Source: Aphis gossypii (lineage: Eukaryota; Arthropoda; Insecta; Hemiptera; Aphididae). Taken from it: a DNA stretch of 64,000 nt. The stretch's first letter is position 1. Each line of letters begins with the position of its first letter. Under the pieces are notes generated by a model. It had not been told where the DNA came from. It saw only the letters and a program-made list of their open reading frames with translations, and did not search any database. The stretch covers positions 11,966,001-12,030,000 of the forward strand of contig NC_065532.1 of the NCBI RefSeq assembly GCF_020184175.1, given 5' to 3'. A program made the position numbers and the translations under genes. This document shows, piece after piece, positions 1 through 13,795 of the stretch.

Positions 1-3000
1 TTCCTTGCTTGTTTAAAATCAAATTCACCGGTTTTCATTAGAGCTACAGTTTCCTTAGCTCCCCAATCAAAAGTATTCCCTGCTAAGACACCCATGATTA
101 GTTCTTTTTGTCTTTCTTTTAAATCTAAAGAATCCAATTCTTCTAATCGTTCTTGAAGACATCTTAATGCATATTCATTTTCTGTTTGTTTTTGCTGAAA
201 TGTGTATTATTTTTATAATTGTTAATTATTTTAAAAATAAAAAACAAAATCTTACAGTTAAATACGGGTCAGGAAAATCAAATTCTTTTAGACATTGATT
301 GATTGTATCAAGAAGCCCTCTCACAGTCAAATTACCATAAGCACTAAATAGTATATTTATAAAATAAAAAATGATTTAAAAAAAAAATAATAAAAAAAAT
401 AAAGAAAAAAATCTTACAAAGGTTTTATTTTAAGTAGTTGCACCCGAGAAATAAATTTTTCCTTGAACAAAGCGGCCCGTTCTTCAGCTGTATCACTAGT
501 CGGTTGACTTGCAACTGCATAATTAACATAATTTTCTATACTTTCTTCAAAGCAATTTAACCAATATTCTCTGAAAAATGTTTAAATGATCTTTTATAAT
601 TTATAAGTATAAAGTTAAATCTTTACATTGCTTTTATGATTTAAGTTGATATTATAGACTTTTTATTAAATAAGATTTATAAAATTGAAGTATCAATTGT
701 GATAAAGAATAAAATCATTTCTAAATCAACACTAACCTAGCTTCTTTATCTGAGTTCAAATCGACTGTATCTGGAATATAACTAGATGGATCTTTGAGCA
801 ATGGGCAAAACGTTAAAGGTGATTCCCAACGATCAAGTTCAAGTTGATCAACTCGCTTACCAAATGTCAATTGAGTACGGTTACTTCCACTACCAGCATA
901 ATTTTCTAACCATGAAAACTTGTCACTGTCTGTAAATATTTTTTAAATATTCAAGTATTTATATTGCAAATGAAAGTTGCAACTACTAAACTACTATTAT
1001 AGATGGAATTACCGCATTCTTCAGTGCCTTTGAGAAATGCCCCAATTGCTCCTAAATATCCTTCATGCCTCAAAAACAAACTTTGTACAGTTCCTCTAGA
1101 CCAAAATTTAATAGAAAAAGATATAGTGTGCATGCTAAGTGAACGATTTCTTAAAAAATAACCACCAAAATACACCTAGAAACATTTAATAAACATCATG
1201 GATATATTTATTTATTTATTATTATGGTATACAATAAATTTGATTTATAATAACCTTTTTCAAATTATGCATCATTGCATATAAACAAGCGATTTGACCA
1301 ATGTCATTGCTAATTGCAAACAGTAAACTTCTCGCCAAATCTGCTTCATTGTAATCACTTTCTGAAAACACAACAAATGAATATCAAAATATAAAGTACA
1401 GTTGACCTCTATTATACCTGCATTTTGACGAGGACATATTTTACCAAAAGAAGAAGCAATTAAATCTGAATGCATGCCAAGGGTTTCATAATCACCTCCA
1501 TATATATCCTTCACAAGCATATCAGCCTTTCTATGATCTCCTTTTTCAGCAAGATCAAGTAATTCTTCAAATGTTTTAGCTTTAGTCAAAAGTGTACCAA
1601 GGCCCCAGAATGTGCCACCTCCAGTAGCTGTACCACCAATACGTTCATAACAACTATCCGACTCCACTTTTAAGATACTTACACCTGAGCCAATGTTAAC
1701 CAACATGTAAGGAAATACATGTGGGTCTGCTGTTTGAAACTCATATTCTGGACTACCATTTCGATTGTAAACAAAAGCTTCATCACTTATATTTTTTAGT
1801 AAGAAATTACATCCTGTTATTAGACACGTAAGTTCATCTTCTTTATCTACTCTGAAATGTTCATAAGATAATGTTAGCATAAATCAAAATATATTTAACA
1901 AGTAATAACTATACACACTTTAATCCCAATTTGTCTTGAATGAGTTTGCTATACTTGTATGCCCCACCTCCTGTAGCTTTAATGCTTTTTCCTTTTCGTT
2001 CATCACTGTTAACTAAGTTGTCACCAATGAAATCCAAACAGTTTTCAATATATTTTGTTTCAAACTTGACAAAATGTAACCTTGCTTGTTCAGAATATGT
2101 GTAAACAAACTTATCATGTTTCTAAACAATATAAGTGTGAATATTTAATTTAATTAATATATAATAAAGTTAATTATTTACAATATATCATACGTCATCC
2201 TTGTTTTTCTCATCATTTTTGTCTATGTTATCGGTTGCATAATAAACTCGTCTAAATGATACTGTTGAGTAATATGCTATTTTTGTAAGCGAACCGCCTA
2301 TAACAACAATAGTATATACATATTAATTCAAAACTAATATTCATAATATGATTAAATATTTAAATTAAATAAATTGTTTTATTAATAATGGTAAGAATGT
2401 AAGATTGCATATATTATAGTAATTTTTAAAAACATAATTAGCACTGTCAAACAAATTGATAATAACTGAAATGTAATAAGGAGATTACAGTCTCTAAAGA
2501 ATAATTTGGGTAAAAATAAACAGTTTAAAACTATCCATGAATATAAGATTTAAAGTATGAATAGTACAAATCTATCAAAATGGTTTATAGCTCTATATTA
2601 ATAAATTTGTTATTGTTTATAGTTGTATACTTTAAATCCAATATAAAATGATATGGTATATTATAATATGGATATTTTAGCTTGTATATTAACATTATTC
2701 TAAAATAGGTTAATAAGGCTTGTAAAATAGGAGATTTCCACTTAAAACTAAACATATACAACATTGCAACAGATGGTCAATAAATTATTTTTTGATTTTA
2801 ATGTAATAAAATACAATATGAAATATTATATTAAGTAGTTACTCTTTTTCTTTATACAGATTATGTAGAAATATTAATTATAAATATTAAATATTGAGTT
2901 AAGAGTGTCAACATACCACTAATTAAAGTACTGATATTTAAGATTTATTTTAATAATTGGTTCAATTAAATATACATTAATTATTTTAATAATTTATTAA

Positions 3001-3622
3001 TAATTTTAATACCTAATTATTTTAAAGTATTTAATTAACCAATATGTGTTTAAAAAAATAATTTTATTTGGTAGCTTAGGTTTTTGAGATAAAATATTAA
3101 TGATTAGTTATTTACTGTAGGTTTTTAAAAAAAAATTTAAAGAATATACTCAACACTTGAGTATGTTTGATATAGCTACTTATATAATACTTTTGAACAC
3201 AAAAATGAATACATTTATTGGTTGAAATATTTAAATTAGGCTTATATAAGACCATGATTCTACAAAATTGGTTTAATAATATAATAAAATTATTTTTACT
3301 TATTTAAAAAACTTCAATAACTAATAAGTTAATAATGTAAAAATGCCCTTAAAAATGGAATACTTTGGTAATATGTATACATAAATAAATTGCTTTGATT
3401 ACTAAGTAACAAATGAAAACTAACAATAATATGCACATTTTAGAAAAATGAATATGTTTTGGAAAAATTTAGCTGTAAACAGAAAATCAATATTTGTTTT
3501 AGATACTATTGATTGTATAACATACCAATATCAATTGCAAACTGTTTTGCATTTTTCAAATTCCTGAAGACTTCCAAAGTATCAGGAAGCTTTATGCTAT
3601 TTGGATTTTCTTTTTCTTCCAT
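1..3622 (-). CDS. PANK4: PANK4: pantothenate-kinase-like domain fused to DUF89 phosphatase domain (3' end outside window)
   Basis: Spliced gene. Coding exons in transcript order: 3622-3526, 2297-2194, 2121-1919, 1851-1418, 1361-1255, 1175-1013, 929-737, 570-418, 343-256, 194-1. All junctions are GT-AG and keep frame, giving 578 codons; the vertebrate protein has about 770, so roughly 190 residues lie beyond the left edge. The start ATG (MEEKENPNS) precedes the ATP-binding motif FAIDIGGSLTK (28-38). Then come ATGGGAYKY in exon 3, NIGSGVSIL (187-195), GGTATGGGTFWGLG (207-220), and LFLRHEGYLGAIGAF in exon 6. DUF89 begins after about residue 350 and shows LAGNTFDWGAK (551-561). In the family, the kinase part phosphorylates pantothenate (the human copy is a pseudokinase) and DUF89 dephosphorylates 4'-phosphopantetheine or damaged forms. 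Unlike human PANK4, both expected catalytic residues appear present (E141, R205). Intron 1 is 1.2 kb; the others are mostly 60-170 bp. Confidence 0.95.
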
Positions 3623-4130
3623 TGTTATATTCACTAAATTATTTGAGGACATTAAAATTGAGTAAAAGCACATAACTTATAAATATTTTTAAAATATTAA
3701 TTTTCACCAAATTAAAACAATTTAAACGAGTACTTTAAAAAAACAATTTTAACAGTACATTAGTACATACCAGTTTGAACTTGTTTTTTTTTTCTCAGAC
3801 GTGGTGAAATCGTTAACTAAAGTAGTTACGGAGAAACGGACTACGATGAATTGACAAAATGTTAAGTGAACATCCAATTTATTACATCACATTATAGACA
3901 TTATTATTTAAATATTATTAATTATTATCATCGAGTGTTCGAGTAAAGATATCGTTTAGAGAGCACGTTTATTATAGATAATACTATCTTAGTTCGTAAT
4001 AATATTTTATTATAAACAGGTTACAACTCGTTGCGGTATATTTTTTCATTGGTCGGCTGCGGTAAGGTCGTGTTTGTCCACTTTGTAGGTCACAGATCGC
4101 GCCACCGGGATATAGCCCGTCAATAATAAT
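3623..4130 (-). promoter_or_regulatory. PANK4 5' leader, non-coding first exon and probable promoter
   Basis: The coding exon has an 11-nt leader (3633-3623) after a minus-strand TTTAG acceptor. A consensus donor, CTG|GTATGT, at 3771/3770 marks the end of a non-coding exon that rises towards about 3850. Further upstream, at 4020-4120, the GC content climbs. A CCAAT box on the minus strand (4052-4048, within GACCAATGA) would suit a promoter. The transcription start is not fixed by sequence alone. Confidence 0.5.
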
Positions 4131-4372
4131 ATTTATCATGCATAACATTATACCTACGAGTCGTGATGAGTATTATTCTTCTATTTTTTGTTTCTAACGT
4201 TTAGAGCATATTACAGATAAAAAACATAATATAGTTATAGTTATTAAAATTATTATATATTTTTTTTTATCTATGCGCGTGAGTGCTAAAAGTTTCTTTT
4301 TTAAACGGAATAAACCGACAACGTTTTTGTTGTAAAAAACCGTAAAAACAATATTGTTTTACGTGAATTTGA

Positions 4373-4796
4373 TGTGTGTGTGTTTTTTTTTGTCTTCAAA
4401 AAGACGGTATGTAATTATTTACTACTGATGTGTTCCACGCAGTTTTTTCATTATAATGGCCAAACAAAATACCGATAAAAGAACAAGTAATATTTTATAA
4501 ATAATCAGAACCGTTTTAATAATGCCATATTATTTATTTATACAAGCCACAAGCAAAATATAACATATGCATTTTGTGTGTGTGTTTTTTTTTGTCTTCA
4601 AAAAGACGGTATGTAATTATTTACTACTGATGTGTTCCACGCAGTTTTTTCATTATAATGGCCAAACAAAATACCGATAAAAGAACAAGTAATATTTTAT
4701 AAATAATCAGAACCGTTTTAATAATGCCATATTATTTATTTATACAAGCCACAAGCAAAATATAACATATGCATTTTGTGTGTGTGTTTTTTTTTT
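4373..4796. repeat. 202-bp tandem duplication bounded by GT/poly-T tracts
   Basis: The unit starting GTCTTCAAAAAGACGG at 4392 recurs at 4594, a period of 202 bp. By eye, units 4392-4593 and 4594-4795 are identical along their length. A (TG)n-T(9-10) tract occurs three times, at about 4373-4391, 4575-4593 and 4777-4796, which is what unequal exchange or slippage between such tracts would leave. No gene lies in the unit. The lack of divergence means either a very recent event or an assembly duplicate. Confidence 0.9.
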
Positions 4797-7700
4797 GTAC
4801 TACTGAAAATGATCGTGTACCTGCCTAATTATAATTTTGAATGATGAAATAATAATATGCCCAAGTAATAACGTTCTATGTAATAATTACAATTTTATCA
4901 TAACGAAAAAAATATAAATATACAATAGAAGGTTGGCAAAATACTAAATATTCCAACAAAAAAAAATTCTGTGCTTTTTAATACTCGGTCACTCAGGATT
5001 TACACTTTTTATAGCTTTTGGTAGTTTTTACTTATTAATAATTATTGTAGTAGTTGTTGTATACATTTATTATCATCCGTTTTAAGGCACGACCCGGAAT
5101 GCGGAGGGCCCTTAGTTTAATAACAAATCATCGTATAAATTGAAAAACAAAAAGTTTTTAAATAAATCTTGAATGATAAATATATTTGAAATTAAATATT
5201 TAAATGTTATGAAACTATCGACAAGAAAAAAAAATTTCAGATTCTTCAGTTATTTGCTTTAATTTGGTACCTAAAAAATAAGACGAGTATTCACTGTTCG
5301 GATAGAACACTATCCTAATAAGCTACAGCCCTTATTAGCGAACGGAATTGCAGTGCACATTTTAAGACACACTATTCCGTACGTTTTGTACCTTAGTATT
5401 TAGTGCAATGTTGCCAAATTTTTATAAGTTTATTTATTATTATGTATTTGACTTGGTTGTAAGTACGTAACTATTATTGTAACATTTATACCGCATGCTC
5501 ACGAAGCATGTAGAGAGGTGTTTTCAAATAATGAAATTTAAGTATGTCGATTTCATTTAGGCCAGTGTTGGTAGGTAGTGAAAAGAAATCAATATATTAT
5601 AAATAAATATAAAAAATAAAATTATAATGTTTAACGGATTAACTTTACGGATAAATTCCGAACAGCATGTCAGCATAAACAAACGAAAACGAGTTAGGAA
5701 AGTGGTTAAAACTATTTTTCGGATTGTTATTCCTATCACCACATGAGATCGAAAATTGCGTTCGTTGAACTTGCATCTATATGTCAAATATAGATGTATA
5801 AGAATACAAGATACTTACATTATCTGACCATAACACATTGAATACATACGTAGACAGTGCCTGGTTTGTGTGAGCATGTGCAGCTGCCCCAGGCGGAAAA
5901 TTTGTTAGAAAACAACAATTTTGAAGTTTCTAATTTATTTAGATGTTTAGGAAACATTGAAAAATGTAAACAAAAATAATAATAGTGATGTAGTATAACA
6001 CCGCTTACCAAAGTGTTATTACATAGTCAGTGAGTGTTCGGCGTATTATTGGAAATACCGTATTATTATAATATGTATACAGCACTCAAGCCGACGCACT
6101 TCTATTTTCATTCAGATTATTTTCGAGTATAAGATAAATCGTATAAAATATGTTTACCGTTTACCTACAGCAGTACTCACCCGACACATTGAGCTTGTTG
6201 TATTCCCAGTATTGTAATCTTCGAATTATTAAATTTTATACTTTCAAATGATTTATTTGTACACTATCAAGCATTTTTTCTTTGTTACACTATCGCTTCG
6301 TAGTCACATTCTTGTCAAGACAATTTGACTAAAAATTAAACGGGCTTAGTGTTTTCTTATAAAGCTTTTATTTTAATCAATAAATTCACAATCATTTTTG
6401 CGACAAAAACTCAAAACCGTAGCACACAGCGGTGGCACGCGGCAATGTACGTCAAAATCGCAATAGTGTGGCTTGGTCTTAACTCTTTTTCAAAACACAG
6501 CATCACTTTATGCTCTGTCCTGTTAAGGCAAAAATTTAAAAAAAATGAACTACATAATTTATTCTAAAAGACCTAAAAATTAAAATTACCTAGGTATTTA
6601 AATTAAAAAACTAGCACAATTAAATACTTAATTAAAAAAAAAAAATTAAATATGTATAAAGTAGTAAATACTCGTAAATGATAAAAAAAAATTTAACATA
6701 TTGCAATAATTATAGTTTATACAATGATGAAAAATATGTCACGGAAAATTTGTTAACCTGGCGGCTGTCACTGTACGTAGAAGATGATTGTTTATTTCCA
6801 CCAAAACTTTGAACACAATAGAACCGCCAGAAAAACCTCGGTATCTATATCTAAATACATGTTTTGAAAGAAGTATTAGTTATTACGTTTATTTATTTTT
6901 TATTGATGTTTGACTTTATTTTTTTAAGTAAAGTAAATAGATTGGAGAGTTTCCATAGAACATTTAATGCCCAGTTTTTAATCCACACCCTTCTATTCAT
7001 TTGGTTGTATCAGTTTTGAATAATAATTATAAATAACAAATGGCAACATTGACCAGAAAATCGTACGTAATCATGTTGTTTTGGGGGTCATTTTGATCAT
7101 TGTTTCCAAAAAATTAAAACATTTACTGAAAATGTACTGAACCATGCTTTACCGCACTATTCGTGTAACATTTTCTGAGCAATAGACAATAATTAATGTA
7201 TATAATTTATCGTTTTCTGTTTATCATAGGAAAAATTTAAATTAGAAAAATATTTCTTCACCATCATACATTTATAAGTAAGTAATTTATAACTCAGTTA
7301 ATGAGGTAAATTATATAAATCAGTAATTATATAGTTTGGAATTTTCTTCGATTTGAAAAATTATGAGGTAAAAGTTCATTGTAAAACATTTGCTGTTTTA
7401 AGCAATTAATTTAAATTTTTTAAATTCAACTAAATAAAAGTAGAGGTTAGTAATATGAGTCAGAATCTTACATCTTCTTAATGAGTATCAAATATGTATT
7501 ATTAATGAGCTTATGTTATGAAAATGTTTTTGAAGACTAGAATGCGTCACACGAATGAAAATGTTAGGAAAAAACCAATAAAAAGTATAATACAAAGATT
7601 AAGGTTTAATATAAAAATGACAGATATTAATATATCGGTAATTTTTTTTTACTGGTTTAATTCCAGCTTTAAGATAGTGTCACATATGACATGACATTTT

Positions 7701-9717
7701 TGAAAGAATCTTATATAACATATTATGAGAAAACTTAATTTTGTTTATAAATGTTTTATATTTCTTTTTGGCTTTTGTAGTTACTTTAATTTCTATCTAC
7801 CATTTTATTCATGATTTTTAAATATTTATGTATTTACTATAATAATCTTGTTTTGTTTTATTTTATTATATTTATAGGCTTTTTCAAAAAAAAATTACCG
7901 TTGGTAACCTAGAAACAATTAAAACTTTCGTATTTTATGTTGAGTAGTTTAATATTCTATATTAAAGTATGTAAATATGTTATGATATTTTATACATTGT
8001 AGGTACTCTCAAATATTTGTTTGAATAGAACTAAAGTTGAATGCCACAGCGGTATACATCAGTGGGGGCATAGCCTTATCCACTCAATAAAATGATGTGT
8101 ACATATGTAAATCATGTATCTAAATAGTAATCGTTTTGTGGGTTATTTAACTTTGCATAATGCTAGACTACCTAAAAAAATAAAATAAAATTTAACCAAA
8201 TGTCTACCTATCTGCAGTCGCGCGCTCATGAATGTAGTAGTAGGTACTAGAAACTTAACTGATTATTTATTGCTCATTACTGCGCAGTTGTTGGCTATTT
8301 AATTATTCAGTATGTCTTAGATTGTACATCCACATACCGCAAAACTACTCCACCAACTATAAAACACGCATGATAGGTATATAAAACATTTAAAGATAAA
8401 ATGAATATTACAAAATTTTGTCATTAATAAATCCAAATTATAATATGTACTAAAATGAGAAACAATTACATATATAAATAATAATCATATGATTTATGTT
8501 TAAAAAAAGGCAATAAAAAAAAACTATCATAAGTTCATAAGCAAACTAACAATACCTATAATAATATTTAATAATCATCCTTAAAAAATCATTAGAGACT
8601 GGCCCACTGGGAATAGAGTTTTGAGTAATTGTACTACCTTCCTAACTTGGGTTAAAATTCAAGGCAATGATTTGTTTTGTTAGAAACTAAGTTGTTAGAT
8701 AATAGATGTAATTTAAACTTTTTCCATAGTACATTTTTTTTGTAGTAGTAAAAGTGGTAGACACCCTCACTCATAACCTGTTCTTTATAATCGTGGTTGA
8801 GGGTAACTATTATTAAGGGGATTGAGAGCAGTGATTTTCTGCGTATTTTTCAAACACGCGCAAAATAACTTTTCACAATTTTCAATTTTTATTTTTTCAA
8901 AAATTAAAACATCAGATAATTATTTTTATCTCTACTTTTATATTATAACTTTTTACAGTTTAAGTTGAAAAAAATTTAAAATTTAAAAAAGTCGATTTAA
9001 AATAGACTTATAAATTATTCCAAACTGATTGATTTCGCAATTATTAACGATTCACTATTAATTATTAATCGGTTTATTGGAAATATATCACGTCTTAATT
9101 CCCAAGTTTCTCGTGTATTATATTATAAGCAAATAAACAAAGACATTAGACAGAAAATAATCCTAAGGATTTTTCCTTGATGAATCATTTAAAATATTTA
9201 AGTATTTAAAATCATGAGTATGTGATAATATAACAATAGGTACATTTTATACCAAATTCAAAATTCCATCCGTGATTAAAAACAGAGGAAAAACTATATC
9301 TAATATATATCTAATGACTTAAATCAATCGAAAAATAAGTTTTATGTGTGATTTTTTTTAAAATTAAATTATGTATGTTTTTTGAAAACATTTCATTTAA
9401 AAGCAAGTCTATCACTTTATAATACAATTTATACCTACAATAATATATATCCCTCGAATATTCAAAAATCTTTCTTTCTAATCCATATTATATTTTTTGC
9501 GTATATACCACATTATATACTACATCTAATGCGTAGATTCTACACTGTAGAGGATATTATTCTTTGTGAATATCTATAGTCTATACATTAAGAATTTAAT
9601 TATATCGTATAATATAAAAGTGGTGGGCGTGTTTAATATGCTTCTCCATGTTGGAAAAAGTGTAAGGGGATTACAATTTTTATACAGCTATCAAAATTGT
9701 AGATAGGATTCCACAAC

Positions 9718-9834
9718 TACGCGTATTACATTATATAATTTGTTGAATTTTATACTAACAACAATATTTATTTTAATTTTATTTATTGCTAATTTGAAAA
9801 TTTTATTATTATAAATAAAATATAATACGCGTAG
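9718..9834. repeat. Short inverted-repeat pair (CTACGCGTATTA)
   Basis: CTACGCGTATTA at 9718-9729 is matched in inverse orientation by TAATACGCGTAG at 9823-9834, enclosing AT-rich DNA. The 12-bp arms are perfect and unusually CpG-containing for this background. It could be a small foldback element or chance. Confidence 0.4.
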
Positions 9835-12800
9835 ATAAAAAAAAACTCAAATCCTAATAGAGGTACTGTATCCACCTATAATCCACTTCAAATACGCAAT
9901 TGTATTGTAGTAAGTAATAATAACAGTTATAATAACAATATTAGAAATTGTATAATGGTATTCATTTTTTAACTTGAATTTCTATAATATGATTATAGAA
10001 TATATTACCTACGATACAATATTTCGTAGACTAGAAAATAATTTTAGTTCTAGCGTATGCAAATGGTAATCTACATCGTACATTTATTAAGGGTTAAGTT
10101 TGTTTTGGGTGACTATAAATATTAATGATTTTCTTTTATAACACTAAAACATTAACTTTAACATTATATGGTCAACTGTTTTCTTCTTGATATTTATATA
10201 AAAGAACCTTAAGTCCACAATAAACGTTATTGTTTGCATACAACTGTAAAAACGTATGTTGTAATGTCTGTTTCTGTTATATACCTAATAAGATATCGTA
10301 TTATGCAAGCTTGAATATTTTTTTGAATTATAAAAAATTATAATATATTTACTAAAATATGTACAATACAACGCAGTTACACAATTACATCAAACTGTTT
10401 ATACACTATTTTTTGTAATGTACAATTCTAAGAATACATTTGTGTAGTACATACTGACATGGGCTTAGAAATCTGAAATCTGAAATAGTTATAGAGGTGG
10501 AGGCTTAAATTGTTATTTTAAATAGATACCTAACAAATATAACTTTACTATTTTAGTACAGTATAGTACATCTAAGATATTAGATACCTAATAGATATAT
10601 TATATTTCATAATAATATATTAATATTAAATATAATAATAACAAAAATAAATGTGTTTGGATGATATTTTGTTTTGATTTGACAGATCTTTAGTCTTAAT
10701 ACATTTTTATATTTCTGCTTTGAAAATGTAATGATAACATAAAATTATGTCCAAGTTTTATTATGAATATTAAAAATTACTTATCTATTTAGTATATCTT
10801 AAACCATATAAAATAACTTTTACAAAATTTGTAGTTGTGTAAAAAAAATAATATATTATAATTACTATATTGAATTGATTATTTTAAACAAAGTCGGGAT
10901 AATAGCTAGTAATCTATAAAGTAGTCTGGTTATTTATATAGGTAAAATAAAACATTTTAAATAATTATGCAAATAATAAATTATTATAAATGACTAGTAG
11001 TGTTGATATATATGTGTAAAAGGTTTTAAATACATAATTTATAGTTATTGACTACCAGAAACTCAAATATCTTCTATAATAATAATCCAAACAGCTTGAA
11101 ATTATTTTTTTTTAATATAGGTACCTACATATAATGGCACACAAGAAATGCTCGATGTACATGTACAACGGTGGAAATTTCAAATAAATTGTGAAATCAT
11201 CCTTATACAGTTGTTCCTATGGATAGGCATATCTCAAATCGTCGAAATAAGTAAATCGGAGAAAATGTTTTGAATTCTCTACATGGTCAGGTAAAGTTAC
11301 ATGCTAAGGTGGAATTATTTTTATTATTCATAAATTATGCAAAAACCGTAGCTTTATTGATTGTCCACTAACATAAAAGCAATGTATAGTTGTAGGTATG
11401 CTATATATTTTATTATAGTACTGTAATTTGTAATATTTCAATGTTATACCATAACTATGGGCTACAACGTGTCGATAGGTTCGATAAACCGTCAAAACAA
11501 AACGAATTATAGTTCATTTAACAATATTATGGCATAAAGAATCTACAGTTCATTACAATAATATTATTAAACAACACGCGGACGGGTCGACCTTTTTGCA
11601 GGATTAACGTTTTTGATTAATTCAAATCGCGAATGATCAACAAAAGGCAGTATTTTAGGTATAATTGATAGGTAAATGATAAGGCAAATTGTATATTGAT
11701 TCAACTCGCAGGGTACCTATAGTGGTACCTATTATATTTGTGGAATACACAGAGAACTGAGGAGGTATTTCACCTTATTTAACGGTTCACACCGTAATAA
11801 TAATAATCGTAATTTCCAAACCCTTCGTTTTGCCTCCGGTCATTTCCTGTATATTTTAGTGTATTGTACGGCTACAGCGATAGGAACTTTTCGAACCGGG
11901 TCGGTTGACAAATACACGTTCGTTTGCTCATGACCACGAACCCAAACAGTGCGCTTCTTTAGGACAGCGTACACATTACACAGGGTGATACGGAAATGGT
12001 CGACAAACGATATTTTACAGAGTTAACTACGTATACTATTTAGTAATGATTTTCGTTCTAATCAATTATTATGTATAATCATTATGATTGTTAATGGTTA
12101 TAATATTTAAAAAAAATCTATATCAAAGACCATTTGAATTAGGACAAAGGTTATTAGGTCATTTATCTGTTAATTAAAATCGTTAGTTCTTTCTGTTACA
12201 TTTTATATATACAATCATGTTAAAATATAAACAAGTGCATACATTATGTGGTATGGCGCGTATTGGTAATTTTAGTTTACTCATACACATAAATAAGTAT
12301 ATTATAATATAAGTATATCACATATTATATTATGTTGTATGGACGGGAAATGCAGACTTAGGAGCGTCGAAACTTTTGCACCGAAGCCGACCGCAAAGCA
12401 AATAGGTACATCGAACGAATATGGGTCGAGGGCAAAACGGAATTTTTCAGATCGGTGCCTTGTATATAATAATGTTATAATAATATAAATAAAGGCAATA
12501 TAAAATAATATGTAACCGAATTATTTAGTAGGCCACCGATCGGTTCGTACGTTATGGTGATTGGGCCACGTAAATGCTCATACACTTAATAATAATATTA
12601 TCATAATAAGACATTATGTAATTATAAGCATACGGGTTTATATATTATAATTATAATTAGATATAGATATGCCGTGTAATATATTTCGTATCGCGACTTA
12701 AAACAAAAATTGTATTCCTCTCGCAGACCAATATTAATTATCGTTGAATTGTTCGGTATGATTATGATATTATTGCTGTTATTATTATAGGAGTTCAGAT

Positions 12801-13767
12801 GTAATATTATGGGTTCATTAAGTTGTACAATATATTATATATAGTTGCTGCAAGGGCCCTACCTCGGGCTACCTATTTAGTATTTACAATAAGTTACAAC
12901 CTATACCTACACCGCGCACACAGCACAGACGCGATCAGTGTTGGGTAGACCGTTAGGACGAAGAGTTTCGTATACTGTTTGGGCGAATAGAAAGTATGAA
13001 TAGATTTATAGATAAATTTATTGTTATATTATAGGTACAACTATTATAGGTAATGAACATTCTCAATTGAAAAAATAAAACCACATACAATATACATAAA
13101 TATTAATTAATTTAAAGAATTTTCTAACTAAATACTTAGGTTTTGTAATAAATTGTAATGAACTAATGTTAATTCAACAATTAATAAAAATAAAATCCTA
13201 TGTGTATCATCAGAGTAGTCTATAATTATCGTCTACGTATAGGTAAAAAGAACTTTACTCGTCCAAATGGTATAAATGACAGTCGTCTAAACGGATTATT
13301 CGTTTTTTTTTTGCCAAAATGTATACATTAATTGTCTGAATGGCCACCATAATATTATAATATTATTATATACCGGGTCATATTAGGGATATGAATATTG
13401 CTGGTCGATATACACAAATAGATTTTAACCTTGTCCATTATTATTTGCTATACTGTAGCAGTGTTGTCGTCGTGAATTGAACTAAATTATAAGATAATAT
13501 TATGTGTATTATGCTTTAAGTACATTATGATAATATAGTGCTGATGATCGTCATCTTCAAATATTTTTTTCTACGAGTGCAGCTCCGATATCGTTCCAAT
13601 CTTATACCTACAAATTTAACGGTTACATTTTTTATATTATGAAATATTATAATATTCAAATTATCCCCCATGGCATACACTAGAAATTTTCTACTCGTTG
13701 AAGGATTATTGTCGTTCAATTTTTTTTTCACTGTTTCTGCTGCACTGATTTATTTGGCAATACATAC

Positions 13768-13795
13768 AGAGTGATTCAACAAGTATAGTCACTCT
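13768..13795. repeat. Small hairpin AGAGTGA...TCACTCT
   Basis: Seven-base arms AGAGTGA (13768-13774) and TCACTCT (13789-13795) surround a 14-nt loop. The sequence AGAGTGATTCAACAAGTATAG resembles the subterminal hairpin at one end of some insect DNA transposons. No second end was found. Confidence 0.35.

Noticed and set aside
5557..6567. Three short open frames (5557-5787, 5820-6011 minus; 6349-6567 plus)
   Set aside because: No recognised domain, no splice context, and the translations mirror local T- and A-rich composition.
11455..11500. GGTTCGATAAACC, resembling a tRNA B box
   Set aside because: The spacing, A box and cloverleaf stems are missing; no tRNA can be folded here.
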